Below, in pieces: positions 1-6,403 of a stretch of DNA of 20,503 nt. The number at the start of each line of letters is the position of its first letter. The first letter of the stretch is position 1. The DNA is taken from NCBI GenBank assembly GCA_005877345.1, contig VBPR01000118.1:1-20503 (forward strand), read 5' to 3'. The notes under the pieces were generated by a model. It ran no database searches, was not told where the DNA came from, and was given only the letters and a program-made list of their open reading frames with translations. Made by a program: the position numbers and the translations under genes. The DNA is from Nitrososphaerota archaeon. Its GTDB lineage: Archaea; Thermoproteota; Nitrososphaeria; Nitrososphaerales; Nitrososphaeraceae.

Positions 1-485
1 TACGTAAAAAACTAGGGATTAAAAAGAGAACAATATTAGTTAGTATTGGTGGAACTAGCGCCGGACGATACTTAATTGAAAAAACTTTAAGTGCATATAA
101 GAATTTAAAAATGAAACCGGATCTAGATTTATTAGTTGCTCTAGGGCCCTCATTATCTAAATTTGAAAATAATAAAACCAGCTATAGAAACATCGGGTTT
201 GTGGATAATTTGCACGAATATGTGTGTGCATCAGATCTTGTAGTATCATTGGCTGGAAGATCGACTATCGATGAATCCCTTGTTTACGGAACTCCAGGTA
301 TTTTCATACCTATCAAGGATCATTTTGAACAAGAACAAAATGCAAAGAAATTGGGTTACTCATATGATGATATATCAAGATTGCAAACTTTAATAGAAGA
401 AAAATTAGAATTGGGCAGAACTAATAGGGCCGATGTAAAGAATGGGGCCAAGAAGGCTGCAAAAATTATAACGGAAATGGTATAA
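1..485 (+). CDS. MurG-like GT28-family glycosyltransferase, C-terminal part
   Basis: The reading frame is open from the left edge (codons in phase with base 3), so the N-terminus lies outside the window. About 160 residues are visible. They contain a glycine-rich strand-loop (ILVSIGGTSAG) and, near the end, an SDLVVSLAGRSTIDESL segment followed by YGTPGIFIPI and an E-Q-NA stretch. That pattern is typical of the nucleotide-sugar-binding C-terminal domain of MurG/GT28 enzymes. In this family the domain binds a UDP-sugar and transfers it to a lipid or glycan acceptor at the membrane. The substrate cannot be told from this fragment. The ATG at 111 is internal and not the real start. The next gene is tRNA-His on the other strand. 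Confidence 0.75.
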   Translation, partial: RKKLGIKKRTILVSIGGTSAGRYLIEKTLSAYKNLKMKPDLDLLVALGPSLSKFENNKTSYRNIGFVDNLHEYVCASDLVVSLAGRSTIDESLVYGTPGIFIPIKDHFEQEQNAKKLGYSYDDISRLQTLIEEKLELGRTNRADVKNGAKKAAKIITEMV

Positions 486-493
486 TAATAAAG

Positions 494-553
494 AACAATA
501 TTGGTGGCCTATCTACCTATCGTAGCAGGCTTACACTCGGCGACCTTCGTAAG
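494..553. other. GC-rich two-hairpin segment beside tRNA-His
   Basis: This short GC-rich stretch lies in AT-rich intergenic DNA, 12 bases beyond the 3' end of the minus-strand tRNA-His. It can form a hairpin pairing 507-510 and 513-516 (GCCT..CTAC) with 522-525 and 527-530 (GTAG.AGGC) around a 5-base loop. A second stem pairs 530-534 (CTTAC) with 549-553 (GTAAG). I see no box C/D motif and no tRNA T-arm. It may be a tRNA trailer structure, the terminator region of the glycosyltransferase gene, or an unrecognised small RNA. Confidence 0.3.
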
Positions 554-565
554 TTTATTATGTAA

Positions 566-668
566 GGCCTTCGGAGGGATTTGAACCCTCCTCGAGCGGT
601 TTCTTCCAACAAAAATTCATTTTGTAGTCCACAGCCGCCTATACTGACCAGGCTATACTACGAAGGCC
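566..668 (-). tRNA. tRNA-His (GTG anticodon) with intron
   Basis: Read on the minus strand, the gene folds as a full cloverleaf once a 28-base intron is removed. Acceptor stem GCCTTCG (667-661) pairs with CGAAGGC (573-567). The D arm has GTAT/GTAT with A14, G15, G18G19 and A21 in place. The anticodon stem is GGCGG/CCGCT with loop CTGTGGA (anticodon GTG), and the T arm is GAGGG-TTCAAAT-CCCTC. The discriminator is C73 (566), and the base before position 1 is an encoded G (668) that can pair with it. This G-1:C73 pair is the hallmark of tRNA-His. CCA is not encoded. The anticodon, the G-1 and the fold all agree. Confidence 0.93.
601..628 (-). other. tRNA-His intron (28 nt) between positions 37 and 38
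   Basis: On the minus strand the intron follows G37 (629) and precedes A38 (600), the canonical archaeal position. A bulge-helix-bulge can be drawn. The 4-bp central helix pairs CUGU (tRNA 32-35) with GAAG, with one G-A mismatch. The three-base bulges are GGA and AAA. An inner helix CUACAAAA/UUUUGUUG has one U-U mismatch and closes a short loop. The tRNA splicing endonuclease would cut within the two bulges. Confidence 0.85.
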
Positions 669-721
669 GATCAACATTGCTTTGATATGTTTACAGTATA
701 TAATTGTTAGATAAATCATTT

Positions 722-1533
722 TTAAATCGTAATGATATCTTTTCGAACAACCTGTATTCCTTCTTTTTCCAATTTATTGCCCAATGCATTTATGCCAATT
801 GAATCTCCGGCCAGATGTCCTAATATTACCAAGTTGCCTTGAATATTACTCTCCCTTAACTTGACCAAATCGTTGTAATCAATATGAAAATAAAGAACCG
901 TCGAAATACCATTTTCAAAATAATTCCTAGCTACAAGATATCCACCATTAGTTCCTGCAGCTATTACTACAACCCATTTCTCTACGTATGAATCAAATTG
1001 TCCATAAGCAACTTGAATCTTAGTCTCTGCTTTTTTGAACTCTGGTATTTCCTCTAACGCTGTAATGATCTCCGATACTAAATTTGCATTTCTCTCCTTA
1101 ATCTTTTGAGAAATTACTCTTGTTGTAACCTCATCACATGGTTGATGAATGTTTAGTAATGGCATACCTAATATTTTTGCAGAATCAATAACGGAAGAGT
1201 ATATCTGAGCATGATTCCTGATTTCTATTCTCTTCTTTAGGTCCATAACAGACAATCTAGCAGTTTTTTCTGAAATGCCATTTTCCTTCATGTACTCGAT
1301 GTGCCTATCAATAACTTTGTAAAAATTAATAGCCGCTTTACCAATCGGGTGATGTGTTATCACTGCATCACAACCTAAATCCTTTGCAAGCATTAGGTCT
1401 GCGGTGGTTACATCTATCATTAACATTACCTTCTTTATGTTCTTACCATGTACATGAACCGCAGTACGGCAGGTATTGAGTTCCACTCAACCATGTCAAG
1501 TGCAATTTTTAAAATTTGATCAGTATCTAACAT
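722..1533 (-). CDS. Nif3-like dinuclear-metal protein, frameshifted near N-terminus
   Basis: The main frame (GTG at 1486 down to 722, 254 aa) carries the Nif3/NGG1p-interacting-factor signature DAVITHHPIG, whose His-His pair is a metal ligand in this family. A C-terminal GHLAGDSIGI motif lies near residues 222-231. Nif3 proteins are dinuclear-metal, ring-forming proteins of uncertain reaction. The frame is closed by a TGA just before the GTG at 1486. Upstream, in another frame, ATG 1533 encodes MLDTDQILKIALDMVEWN followed by SIPA, which looks like the missing N-terminus. A TATA-like TTTATATT sits about 30 bp before that ATG. The two frames join near 1466-1467 if one base is missing. Either the gene is frameshifted in the genome or the assembly has a one-base error. 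Confidence 0.72.
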
Positions 1534-1698
1534 CTTGAATTTGCTTTTTTTAGAATCATAAGAATATAAAGAAGTTTTGGAAATTGTTTGGAAGGAAATA
1601 ATTTGTTCGCATGAATAACAAAAATAGGCTCGAAAAAACTCTCATCTCATTACATTTTAAATTTTACCAGTCCATGATAGGTTAAGATAAATTTTAAC

Positions 1699-1707
1699 AT
1701 TTAAATG
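1699..1707 (+). promoter_or_regulatory. TATA box of taw1
   Basis: The ATTTAAATG element is centred about 30 bp upstream of the ATG at 1733. Archaeal TATA boxes lie about 26 bp before the transcription start, so the mRNA would have almost no leader. No Shine-Dalgarno sequence is seen. Confidence 0.5.
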
Positions 1708-1732
1708 TCATTGTGCAACTCGTTTTTGTACT

Positions 1733-2773
1733 ATGAGTTGTTCTGATGAATATATATCACATACAGATACACAAAACCTTATTCAAATCTCACCTCTAAC
1801 CAAAGCAAAACTAAAGAAAGCGAAATATGGTGTTTACAATCATTCGGCAGTAGAACTCTGTCATTGGACAAAAAAGTCTTTCTCCAACGAAGGAACCTGT
1901 TATAAACACAAATTCTATGGTATTTCAACTCATAGATGCATGGAAATGACACCAACTGCCATGAACTGTGAAAATAGATGTATTTACTGCTGGCGCCCTA
2001 CCGAATTTTATGATACTCTAAAGATGCCCGAAAATCTGGTTGATGAACCGGATATGATAATTAATAATTTAGTAGAGGAACGAAGAAAACTCATCGTTGG
2101 ACATTATGGTAACACAAAAAGTGATAAGATAAAACTTGATGAATCACTATTCCCCCAGCACTATGCAATATCACTTTCTGGAGAACCTACTATGTACCCA
2201 AAACTGCCAAGCCTGATCAAATATCTTAAAACCCTAGAGAATACAAAATCAATCTTTTTGGTAACAAATGGACAGGAACCAGAGATGCTTCAAAGATTGA
2301 TAGATGAAGAGGCCCTACCAACACAGCTGTATCTTTCAACTAATGCCTCTAATAAGAAAATGTTCACACTGGTCAATAGACCTAGATACACAGATGCATG
2401 GGACAGATGGCAAAAGAGTCTTGAATTATTATCACAAATGGATACAAGAACGGTGTTGAGAATGACCATGATAAGGAATATTAATAATTCAAACAATTAC
2501 ATAGAGGAATTTGCTGATCTCATGAGAAGAGCCAATCCACATTTTATAGAAATAAAATCATATATGCATATAGGTATGTCTACACAAAGATTAGAAAATT
2601 CAGATATGTTGGAAATGGATGAAATTAGGAGTTATTCACATTTACTTTGCCAATACCTAGATACATTTTCTCTTATGGATGAAAGTGAAATATCGAGAAT
2701 AGTAGTTCTTCAGAATCTCAAAAGGTATACTGAAAGGTGGATTGAGGGATACGAAAAGCCAATTACTCAGTAA
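1733..2773 (+). CDS. taw1: 4-demethylwyosine synthase Taw1 (TYW1 family, radical SAM)
   Basis: Taw1 converts N1-methylguanosine-37 of tRNA-Phe to 4-demethylwyosine using pyruvate and S-adenosylmethionine, the second step of wyosine synthesis. The radical-SAM cluster motif is C79-x3-C83-x2-C86 (CENRCIYCW). The additional Fe-S cluster ligands C43, C56 and C69 are present, spaced 13 and 13 residues apart, and C69 is 10 residues before the radical-SAM cysteines. As I recall, this matches the spacing in the Methanocaldococcus enzyme. Later landmarks include SLSGEPTMYP (the GE motif) and LVTNGQ. At 346 aa it is slightly longer than the roughly 310-aa methanogen enzyme. It ends base-to-base against the convergent pyrophosphatase gene. 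Confidence 0.95.
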   Translation: MSCSDEYISHTDTQNLIQISPLTKAKLKKAKYGVYNHSAVELCHWTKKSFSNEGTCYKHKFYGISTHRCMEMTPTAMNCENRCIYCWRPTEFYDTLKMPENLVDEPDMIINNLVEERRKLIVGHYGNTKSDKIKLDESLFPQHYAISLSGEPTMYPKLPSLIKYLKTLENTKSIFLVTNGQEPEMLQRLIDEEALPTQLYLSTNASNKKMFTLVNRPRYTDAWDRWQKSLELLSQMDTRTVLRMTMIRNINNSNNYIEEFADLMRRANPHFIEIKSYMHIGMSTQRLENSDMLEMDEIRSYSHLLCQYLDTFSLMDESEISRIVVLQNLKRYTERWIEGYEKPITQ

Positions 2774-3346
2774 TTAAAATTCTTGTTCTCTAGAATAATT
2801 TCCAGAATACCACTCTGCAAAATTGTTCAATGCGTGTGTTCTGTGTGACACTCCCATTTTGTTAGTTATGCCCAGTTGTCCGTAGGTAGCTGTTGAACCC
2901 TCCGGAATGAATATTGGATCGTAGCCCCAACCACCTTCTGTAATATGCTCGCTTATGGTGCCTTTTGTATCACCAGAGAATGTCATATGCTTATTGCTGT
3001 CCTTATATGCTACGATTGATGTAAAAAGTGCAGACCTTTTTGTATTATTTAAGAGTAGATCTAAAATTCCTTGATTTCCAATGGTTTCAAGAACAAACGA
3101 GGAATAAGGGCCAGGAAAGCCCTTGAGTGAATCTATAAAAAGTCCAGTATCCTCCACTATTAATGGTTCGCCTATCTTACCATATGCTTCTTTAGATTTT
3201 TGCAATGCTATCTCTTCCAATTTATTTGATTGAATTTCAATACTCTCAAATCTTACAAATTCTATTTCGATGTTAAAGGTTTTCAGATAGAGAAAAATTT
3301 CATTAAATTTGCTTTCATTAGTACTTGCAAATAGTATCTTCCTCAA
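2774..3346 (-). CDS. HAM1/RdgB-type XTP/dITP pyrophosphatase
   Basis: This house-cleaning enzyme hydrolyses non-canonical purine nucleoside triphosphates (XTP, ITP, dITP) to monophosphates. Family motifs are all visible: an N-terminal ILFASTNESKF (substrate loop), the central VEDTGLFIDSLKGFPGP (catalytic acidic residues), GGWGYDPIFIP, and the C-terminal SHRTHAL. I chose the TTG at 3346 (190 aa) because the recognisable domain begins two codons later. The ATG at 3388 adds a hydrophobic, T-tract-encoded extension and lies only about 15 bp from a TATA-like AATTTATAG, too close to be transcribed from it. Its stop codon abuts that of taw1, with zero bases between. Confidence 0.9.
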   Translation of the reverse strand: MRKILFASTNESKFNEIFLYLKTFNIEIEFVRFESIEIQSNKLEEIALQKSKEAYGKIGEPLIVEDTGLFIDSLKGFPGPYSSFVLETIGNQGILDLLLNNTKRSALFTSIVAYKDSNKHMTFSGDTKGTISEHITEGGWGYDPIFIPEGSTATYGQLGITNKMGVSHRTHALNNFAEWYSGNYSREQEF

Positions 3347-3455
3347 TCTTAGAAAAAAAACCAAATACCAAAATAAAAAATTTAGCATCCATAAACACTA
3401 TAAATTTTGTTAGAATTTCTAAATTTAATTTATTGTTTTTCTTAATTATACTTGT

Positions 3456-3587
3456 TTATGTTTGTCTTAAGTGTGGCACGATTTCACACTCGCAGGCTTC
3501 CTGGGGATCGTTACAACTTTTACAATTTTTTGTTTCCCAATCTACAGGAGCCCAACAGTGGGAACAACCCGTATTTATGACATTCAT
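3456..3587 (-). CDS. 43-aa zinc-ribbon-like small protein
   Basis: The reading frame starts at ATG 3587 and encodes 43 residues. Two CxxC knuckles (C8/C11 and C22/C25) are separated by ten residues and followed by a CEC pair (C32, C34). Aromatic residues follow the first knuckle (CWAPVDW). The spacing is that of a small zinc ribbon. A TATA-like TTATAT lies about 30 bp upstream on the same strand, and the frame is closed by a stop just before the ATG. The product is probably cytoplasmic and may bind nucleic acid or a protein partner, but no function can be assigned. It sits upstream of the pyrophosphatase gene on the same strand, with a gap of about 110 bases. Confidence 0.62.
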   Translation of the reverse strand: MNVINTGCSHCWAPVDWETKNCKSCNDPQEACECEIVPHLRQT

Positions 3588-3742
3588 CGTCTGCCATTAA
3601 CTGCTAAATCCAGTTATACGATATAACCTTTTACTCAATTATTTAATCATAGCCAAACCCAGATTATTATATAATACTAGGTTTACGAGGCTAGAACTTC
3701 TAAAGACAAAGTTTTCATAGCATGACGTATCAATAAACAAGA

Positions 3743-4027
3743 ATGTCAAAAGAAAATAATAATAATGATCATAGATCGGACGAATTTTTGGAAAAGATAA
3801 ATGAAATGACAGGAGAAGATTACAAGACCTTTTATAAATATGAAATTGGAAATCAATTAAGATTTACTAATGACCAAACTGATGGTGCCGTAGAAGACCT
3901 ACGTACTCGCGGTTTAATAAAAAAATTAATAGGAAAAATTCGTATAACTAAAAATGGAAAAGAAACAGCCAATAACATAAACTACAAAAATTTTGACAAA
4001 TCGGCGTTCTACGCATGTTTTGAATGA
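3743..4027 (+). CDS. Winged-helix-like hypothetical protein
   Basis: This is a 94-aa protein. After a polar Asn-rich start, residues 30-80 read as a winged helix-turn-helix: YEIGNQLRFTNDQTDGAVED, then LRTRGLIKK, then a wing KIRITKNGKE. Such domains usually bind DNA or act in protein contacts. A strong TATA box (TTATATAATAC, 3667-3677) predicts transcription start near 3700 and thus a leader of about 45 bases. T-rich sequence (TTTGTTTTGTTTTC, just after the stop) may terminate transcription. It is a possible local regulator; no target is evident. Confidence 0.7.
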   Translation: MSKENNNNDHRSDEFLEKINEMTGEDYKTFYKYEIGNQLRFTNDQTDGAVEDLRTRGLIKKLIGKIRITKNGKETANNINYKNFDKSAFYACFE

Positions 4028-4178
4028 TTTGTTTTGTTTTCATTCGATCAATCATTTTAAGGCTAAGTTGTTCATTTAATATTAAACGTTAGAATTTCTA
4101 ATTTATAAAATTTTTACAATAAATATTCCGAATTATCGGTAACTGGAATCACTATAATTAAGTTGTTTATATCTAAAT

Positions 4179-4418
4179 TCAACTGTCATGAAATATAGAA
4201 TCGTGAATTAATTTTGCTGGATTTTTGTAATTGTAATTCATTGTTATATTGATGTAAACACTTGCTGCTGGATTTAAATTTGATAATGGGATTTCTTTAA
4301 TTTGATTATTTTCATCTAGATAAATATAGGAAGGATCTTTTCTTTTACAAGTTTGATTATCTTTTTGTTCTCTCTTACGACTTAATCCTTTCAATGTTTC
4401 AAATATATTATCATTCAT
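4179..4418 (-). CDS. Hypothetical protein, third gene of a three-gene cluster
   Basis: This 79-aa protein is not recognised. It is rich in charged and Asn/Lys residues in the first half (LKGLSRKREQKDNQTCKRKD). The second half (PAASVYINITMNYNYKNPAK) has a beta-like alternation. There are no membrane segments or cysteine clusters. Its ATG lies two bases after the stop of the upstream gene, so the two are almost certainly translated from one mRNA. Confidence 0.5.
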   Translation of the reverse strand: MNDNIFETLKGLSRKREQKDNQTCKRKDPSYIYLDENNQIKEIPLSNLNPAASVYINITMNYNYKNPAKLIHDSIFHDS

Positions 4419-4420
4419 AA

Positions 4421-4642
4421 TTATCCCATGTATCCCTTCTTATCCTTACTAGAATAAGGAATAGGTGTTTGCGATGTTCGTGTTAGTCTTTCTAATTCAT
4501 CTAAACTACTATTGATAAACTGATCGTAAGTAAATTGATCGCACCTGGACGGCGGACCTTTAATCGAACTTGGAAAATGCCCATAAAATTTGATGTTCTC
4601 TATAAAAGTGCCATTGCATTTGTTTATGATATCTTCTATCAC
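4421..4642 (-). CDS. Hypothetical protein, second gene of a three-gene cluster
   Basis: This 73-aa protein is not recognised. It contains FYGHFPSSIKGPPSRCDQF and a C-terminal helix rich in Leu/Glu/Arg. It starts 20 bases after the stop of the upstream gene and ends two bases before the next one. It is in a different frame from both neighbours. The tight spacing supports a small operon, possibly of mobile-element origin given the terminase remnant in the same region. Confidence 0.5.
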   Translation of the reverse strand: MIEDIINKCNGTFIENIKFYGHFPSSIKGPPSRCDQFTYDQFINSSLDELERLTRTSQTPIPYSSKDKKGYMG

Positions 4643-4662
4643 CTGTTTTCTGTTTTTTTCTG

Positions 4663-5076
4663 TTAGTTCAATATAATACTCTTCAACTCCCCGTCATATT
4701 CTTTTTTACGAATATGGTTACCCGTTTCCGGATCTAGTTTTGTAGTAACCCTCATTCTAGGTTTTGTAAAAACACCTTCAATGTTGTCTATTACCCTCAT
4801 CTCATTACCCAACCAGTCATGACCTATGTATTCTGTAGTATAGGTCAAAAAATCTTTCTTGATTGCTTTTCCAGCTTTATCAAATATTATTTTGGGTCGT
4901 CGATGCATAGATTTAATAATTATCTGTAACGGTCCTTTGTCTTCCTTAAATTTAGATTTGAATTTTTCATACCTTGCCTTTACTGCTAGTATGCCATGAG
5001 GTGGATCTAATCCCTGCTGTCCGTACGCTTCAAACGTTCTTTCATTAAACTGAAGTTCAGATCTACAAGACATCAT
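4663..5076 (-). CDS. Hypothetical protein, first gene of a three-gene cluster
   Basis: This 137-aa basic protein has no domain I can name. Notable segments are FEAYGQQGLDPPHGILAVKA near the N-terminus and MRVTTKLDPETGNHIRKKEY near the C-terminus, the latter probably a beta hairpin. A TATA-like ATATTTAAA about 25 bp before the ATG at 5076 suggests a leaderless mRNA. A second ATG follows immediately. The gene is divergent from the acidic zinc-ribbon gene and shares its short promoter region. Confidence 0.55.
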   Translation of the reverse strand: MMSCRSELQFNERTFEAYGQQGLDPPHGILAVKARYEKFKSKFKEDKGPLQIIIKSMHRRPKIIFDKAGKAIKKDFLTYTTEYIGHDWLGNEMRVIDNIEGVFTKPRMRVTTKLDPETGNHIRKKEYDGELKSIILN

Positions 5077-5095
5077 AAAAAAATAGTGGGACTAA

Positions 5096-5110
5096 CCTTT
5101 TTAAATATTA
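5096..5110. promoter_or_regulatory. Shared TATA region between divergent genes
   Basis: The A/T stretch TTTTTAAATATTATT lies about 25 bp from the minus-strand start (5076) and about 27 bp from the TTG at 5129 on the plus strand. A TATA box usable in both directions, or two overlapping ones, would serve both genes. Confidence 0.45.
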
Positions 5111-5128
5111 TTATTAAGTAATACTAAA

Positions 5129-5602
5129 TTGCACAGGCGATCAACTTATGGAATAATGGATTTTGGTGAGGGCAATGACGATAACGATGACGATAACGAT
5201 GACGATAACGATGACGATAATGATGACGATAATGATGATGAATCAAAAGCGTATTGCCAACGTTGTAAAAAATTCGAATTTTTGATCGAATTGAAAAACA
5301 GAATATACCCAGATAATGAACCAATTTCAGTAAATCATGATCAGTTTAGACAATGTTACAATTGTGGTGAAATCGTTCCTGTTTACGAGTTAGAAAAGGA
5401 AGCAACGATAAAAGATGTGGTTGAAACGGTTGAAGATCCTTTTGATATTGCTAAGAATTTTGATATTGCTAAGAATTCATTCTTAGGAATTGATTCCAGA
5501 GCCTCGGCTAAGAAAAGGAGGAGTAAAATCAAACTAGATGATGATCCTGAAATAAATGATCTCCTAAGAATCTATGGCGATAGAGTTAACGTATTGGAAT
5601 AG
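5129..5602 (+). CDS. Acidic zinc-ribbon hypothetical protein with DDDN repeat
   Basis: The protein is 157 aa from TTG 5129 or 148 aa from ATG 5156. TATA spacing favours the TTG and codon strength favours the ATG. After a short head comes a run of about 22 Asp/Asn residues encoded by five copies of a 12-bp repeat. Then there are two widely spaced CxxC pairs (CQRC and CYNC), probably one zinc site, and a helical tail with a perfect repeat of FDIAKN and a basic patch (AKKRRSKIK). The acidic tract could mimic nucleic acid or bind a basic partner, which is inference. The function is unknown. It lies in the region with viral remnants and could be element-derived. Confidence 0.6.
   Translation: MHRRSTYGIMDFGEGNDDNDDDNDDDNDDDNDDDNDDESKAYCQRCKKFEFLIELKNRIYPDNEPISVNHDQFRQCYNCGEIVPVYELEKEATIKDVVETVEDPFDIAKNFDIAKNSFLGIDSRASAKKRRSKIKLDDDPEINDLLRIYGDRVNVLE
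5174..5233 (+). repeat. 12-bp tandem repeat (GATGACGATAAC), five copies
   Basis: Five consecutive 12-base units with consensus GATGACGATAAC (last two units end in T) encode (D/N)DDN in frame. The multiple-of-three unit lets copy number change without breaking the frame. Confidence 0.95.
5441..5476 (+). repeat. 18-bp perfect tandem duplication inside CDS
   Basis: The 18-base unit TTTGATATTGCTAAGAAT occurs twice without mismatch (5441-5458 and 5459-5476), duplicating FDIAKN in the acidic zinc-ribbon protein. Perfect identity suggests a recent event. Confidence 0.95.
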
Positions 5603-5693
5603 ACTGGAAAAGTCCATTTACAAATACCTAAGAGCAGTGGCTGACATCATAACCCTGACGTTTCTATTTAAACTTGAACCCCTTTAATATTAA

Positions 5694-5738
5694 ACTGGTG
5701 GGACCGTATGATGCTAATGGAGGCTGTGCCCCACCAGT
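5694..5738. repeat. Inverted repeat ACTGGTGGG/CCCACCAGT (family copy 1)
   Basis: ACTGGTGGG (5694-5702) and CCCACCAGT (5730-5738) are perfect 9-bp complements with a 27-base loop. The right arm is followed by GAGTTTTGCGTTAG, which resembles the GTTAGGCGTT trailing sequence of the other family copies. Confidence 0.7.
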
Positions 5739-5858
5739 GAGTTTTGCGTTAGTTGGATCATTCACAACAAACTATAAAGTAGTTTAATTAAGATATTCTT
5801 AGCGTTACCTTGTTAGTATACAGATATTTCTACAATAACGTTCTAACAAATACGAATA

Positions 5859-5866
5859 TTTTTATA
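5859..5866 (+). promoter_or_regulatory. TATA box before small-RNA candidate
   Basis: TTTTTATA is centred 26 bp before G5889, the first base of the conserved repeat sequence GAACAAGAAACAA. The spacing equals that of normal archaeal promoters and suggests transcription of the following structured sequence. Confidence 0.45.
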
Positions 5867-5888
5867 CCGACCAAATCTTTAAAGAAGG

Positions 5889-5970
5889 GAACAAGAAACA
5901 ATTAAGCCCCCATCAGTTGCTTGTGTTAGGCGTTGTTAATAACTAATAATTAACAACTGATGGGAGAAGT
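5889..5970 (+). ncRNA. Candidate small RNA with alternative stems (family copy 2)
   Basis: No open frame fits this segment, but it is highly structured. CCCATCAGTTG (5909-5919) and CAACTGATGGG (5954-5964) are perfect 11-bp complements. Inside, GTTGTTAAT (5932-5940) and ATTAACAAC (5949-5957) are 9-bp complements. Bases 5954-5957 are needed by both, so the two stems exclude each other. A TATA box is correctly placed upstream. The first part shares GAACAAGAAACAA and GTGTTAGGCGTTGT with the copies at 5984 and 7123. Transcription is inferred and no known RNA family is recognised. Confidence 0.4.
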
Positions 5971-6053
5971 AATTTGATTGAATGAACAAGACACAACCAA
6001 TTTCCCACCAGTTGTGTGTTAGGCGTTGTACGGTTATCTTGACCAACTTATAA
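5954..6053 (+). repeat. Hairpin repeat family, copy 3
   Basis: CAACTGATGGG (5954-5964) faces CCCACCAGTTG (6004-6014), complementary except for one A-C mismatch, with a 39-base loop that contains AATGAACAAGACACAA. The right arm is followed by TGTGTTAGGCGTTGT, then a TATCTTGACCAACTTATAAT tail that resembles the tail of copy 4 at 7171-7200. The left arm is shared with the stem of copy 2. Confidence 0.6.
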
Positions 6054-6403
6054 TTCCTTTGGTAGAAAGTCATGAAAATTTTGTATAGTAGAAAGTGATA
6101 AGAATTTAGGAATAGATAACGTAATCTTCTATCGAAACTCTAGATTGATTCATCAAATATCATTATTTCTCTTAATAGTCACGTTAAGAGTCTATAATCA
6201 TTGGATTAGATGATACATAAGATGATCGAGTCAAAAGGGAATTAGCAAATGTAACACGTTAATCAGTTACACTGAATATCAACCTCAATAGAGAAAATTT
6301 TGTGTAATATCAATACCTAAACTAGTTCTATCACAATAAACTTTAGGAAAAGTATAGATGTTGTTTTGCATAGCCTGAAATACATTGTAATTTAGATAAC
6401 TTC

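Larger units (their letters stand above)
5603..6403. other. Gene-poor intergenic region with repeated hairpins
   Basis: No convincing protein gene is present in these 800 bases. The region holds three members of a repeated hairpin family, annotated separately (5694-5738, 5889-5970 and 5984-6053). A 7-bp hairpin pairs CTCTTAA (6169-6175) with TTAAGAG (6184-6190). The rest is AT-rich with no clear pattern. The promoter of the CHRD gene must lie at its right end, but I see only a weak TATA-like sequence. Confidence 0.6.

Noticed and set aside
3325..3600. Plus-strand 91-aa frame
   Set aside because: It overlaps the start of the pyrophosphatase gene and the zinc-ribbon gene on the other strand and has no promoter or composition of its own.
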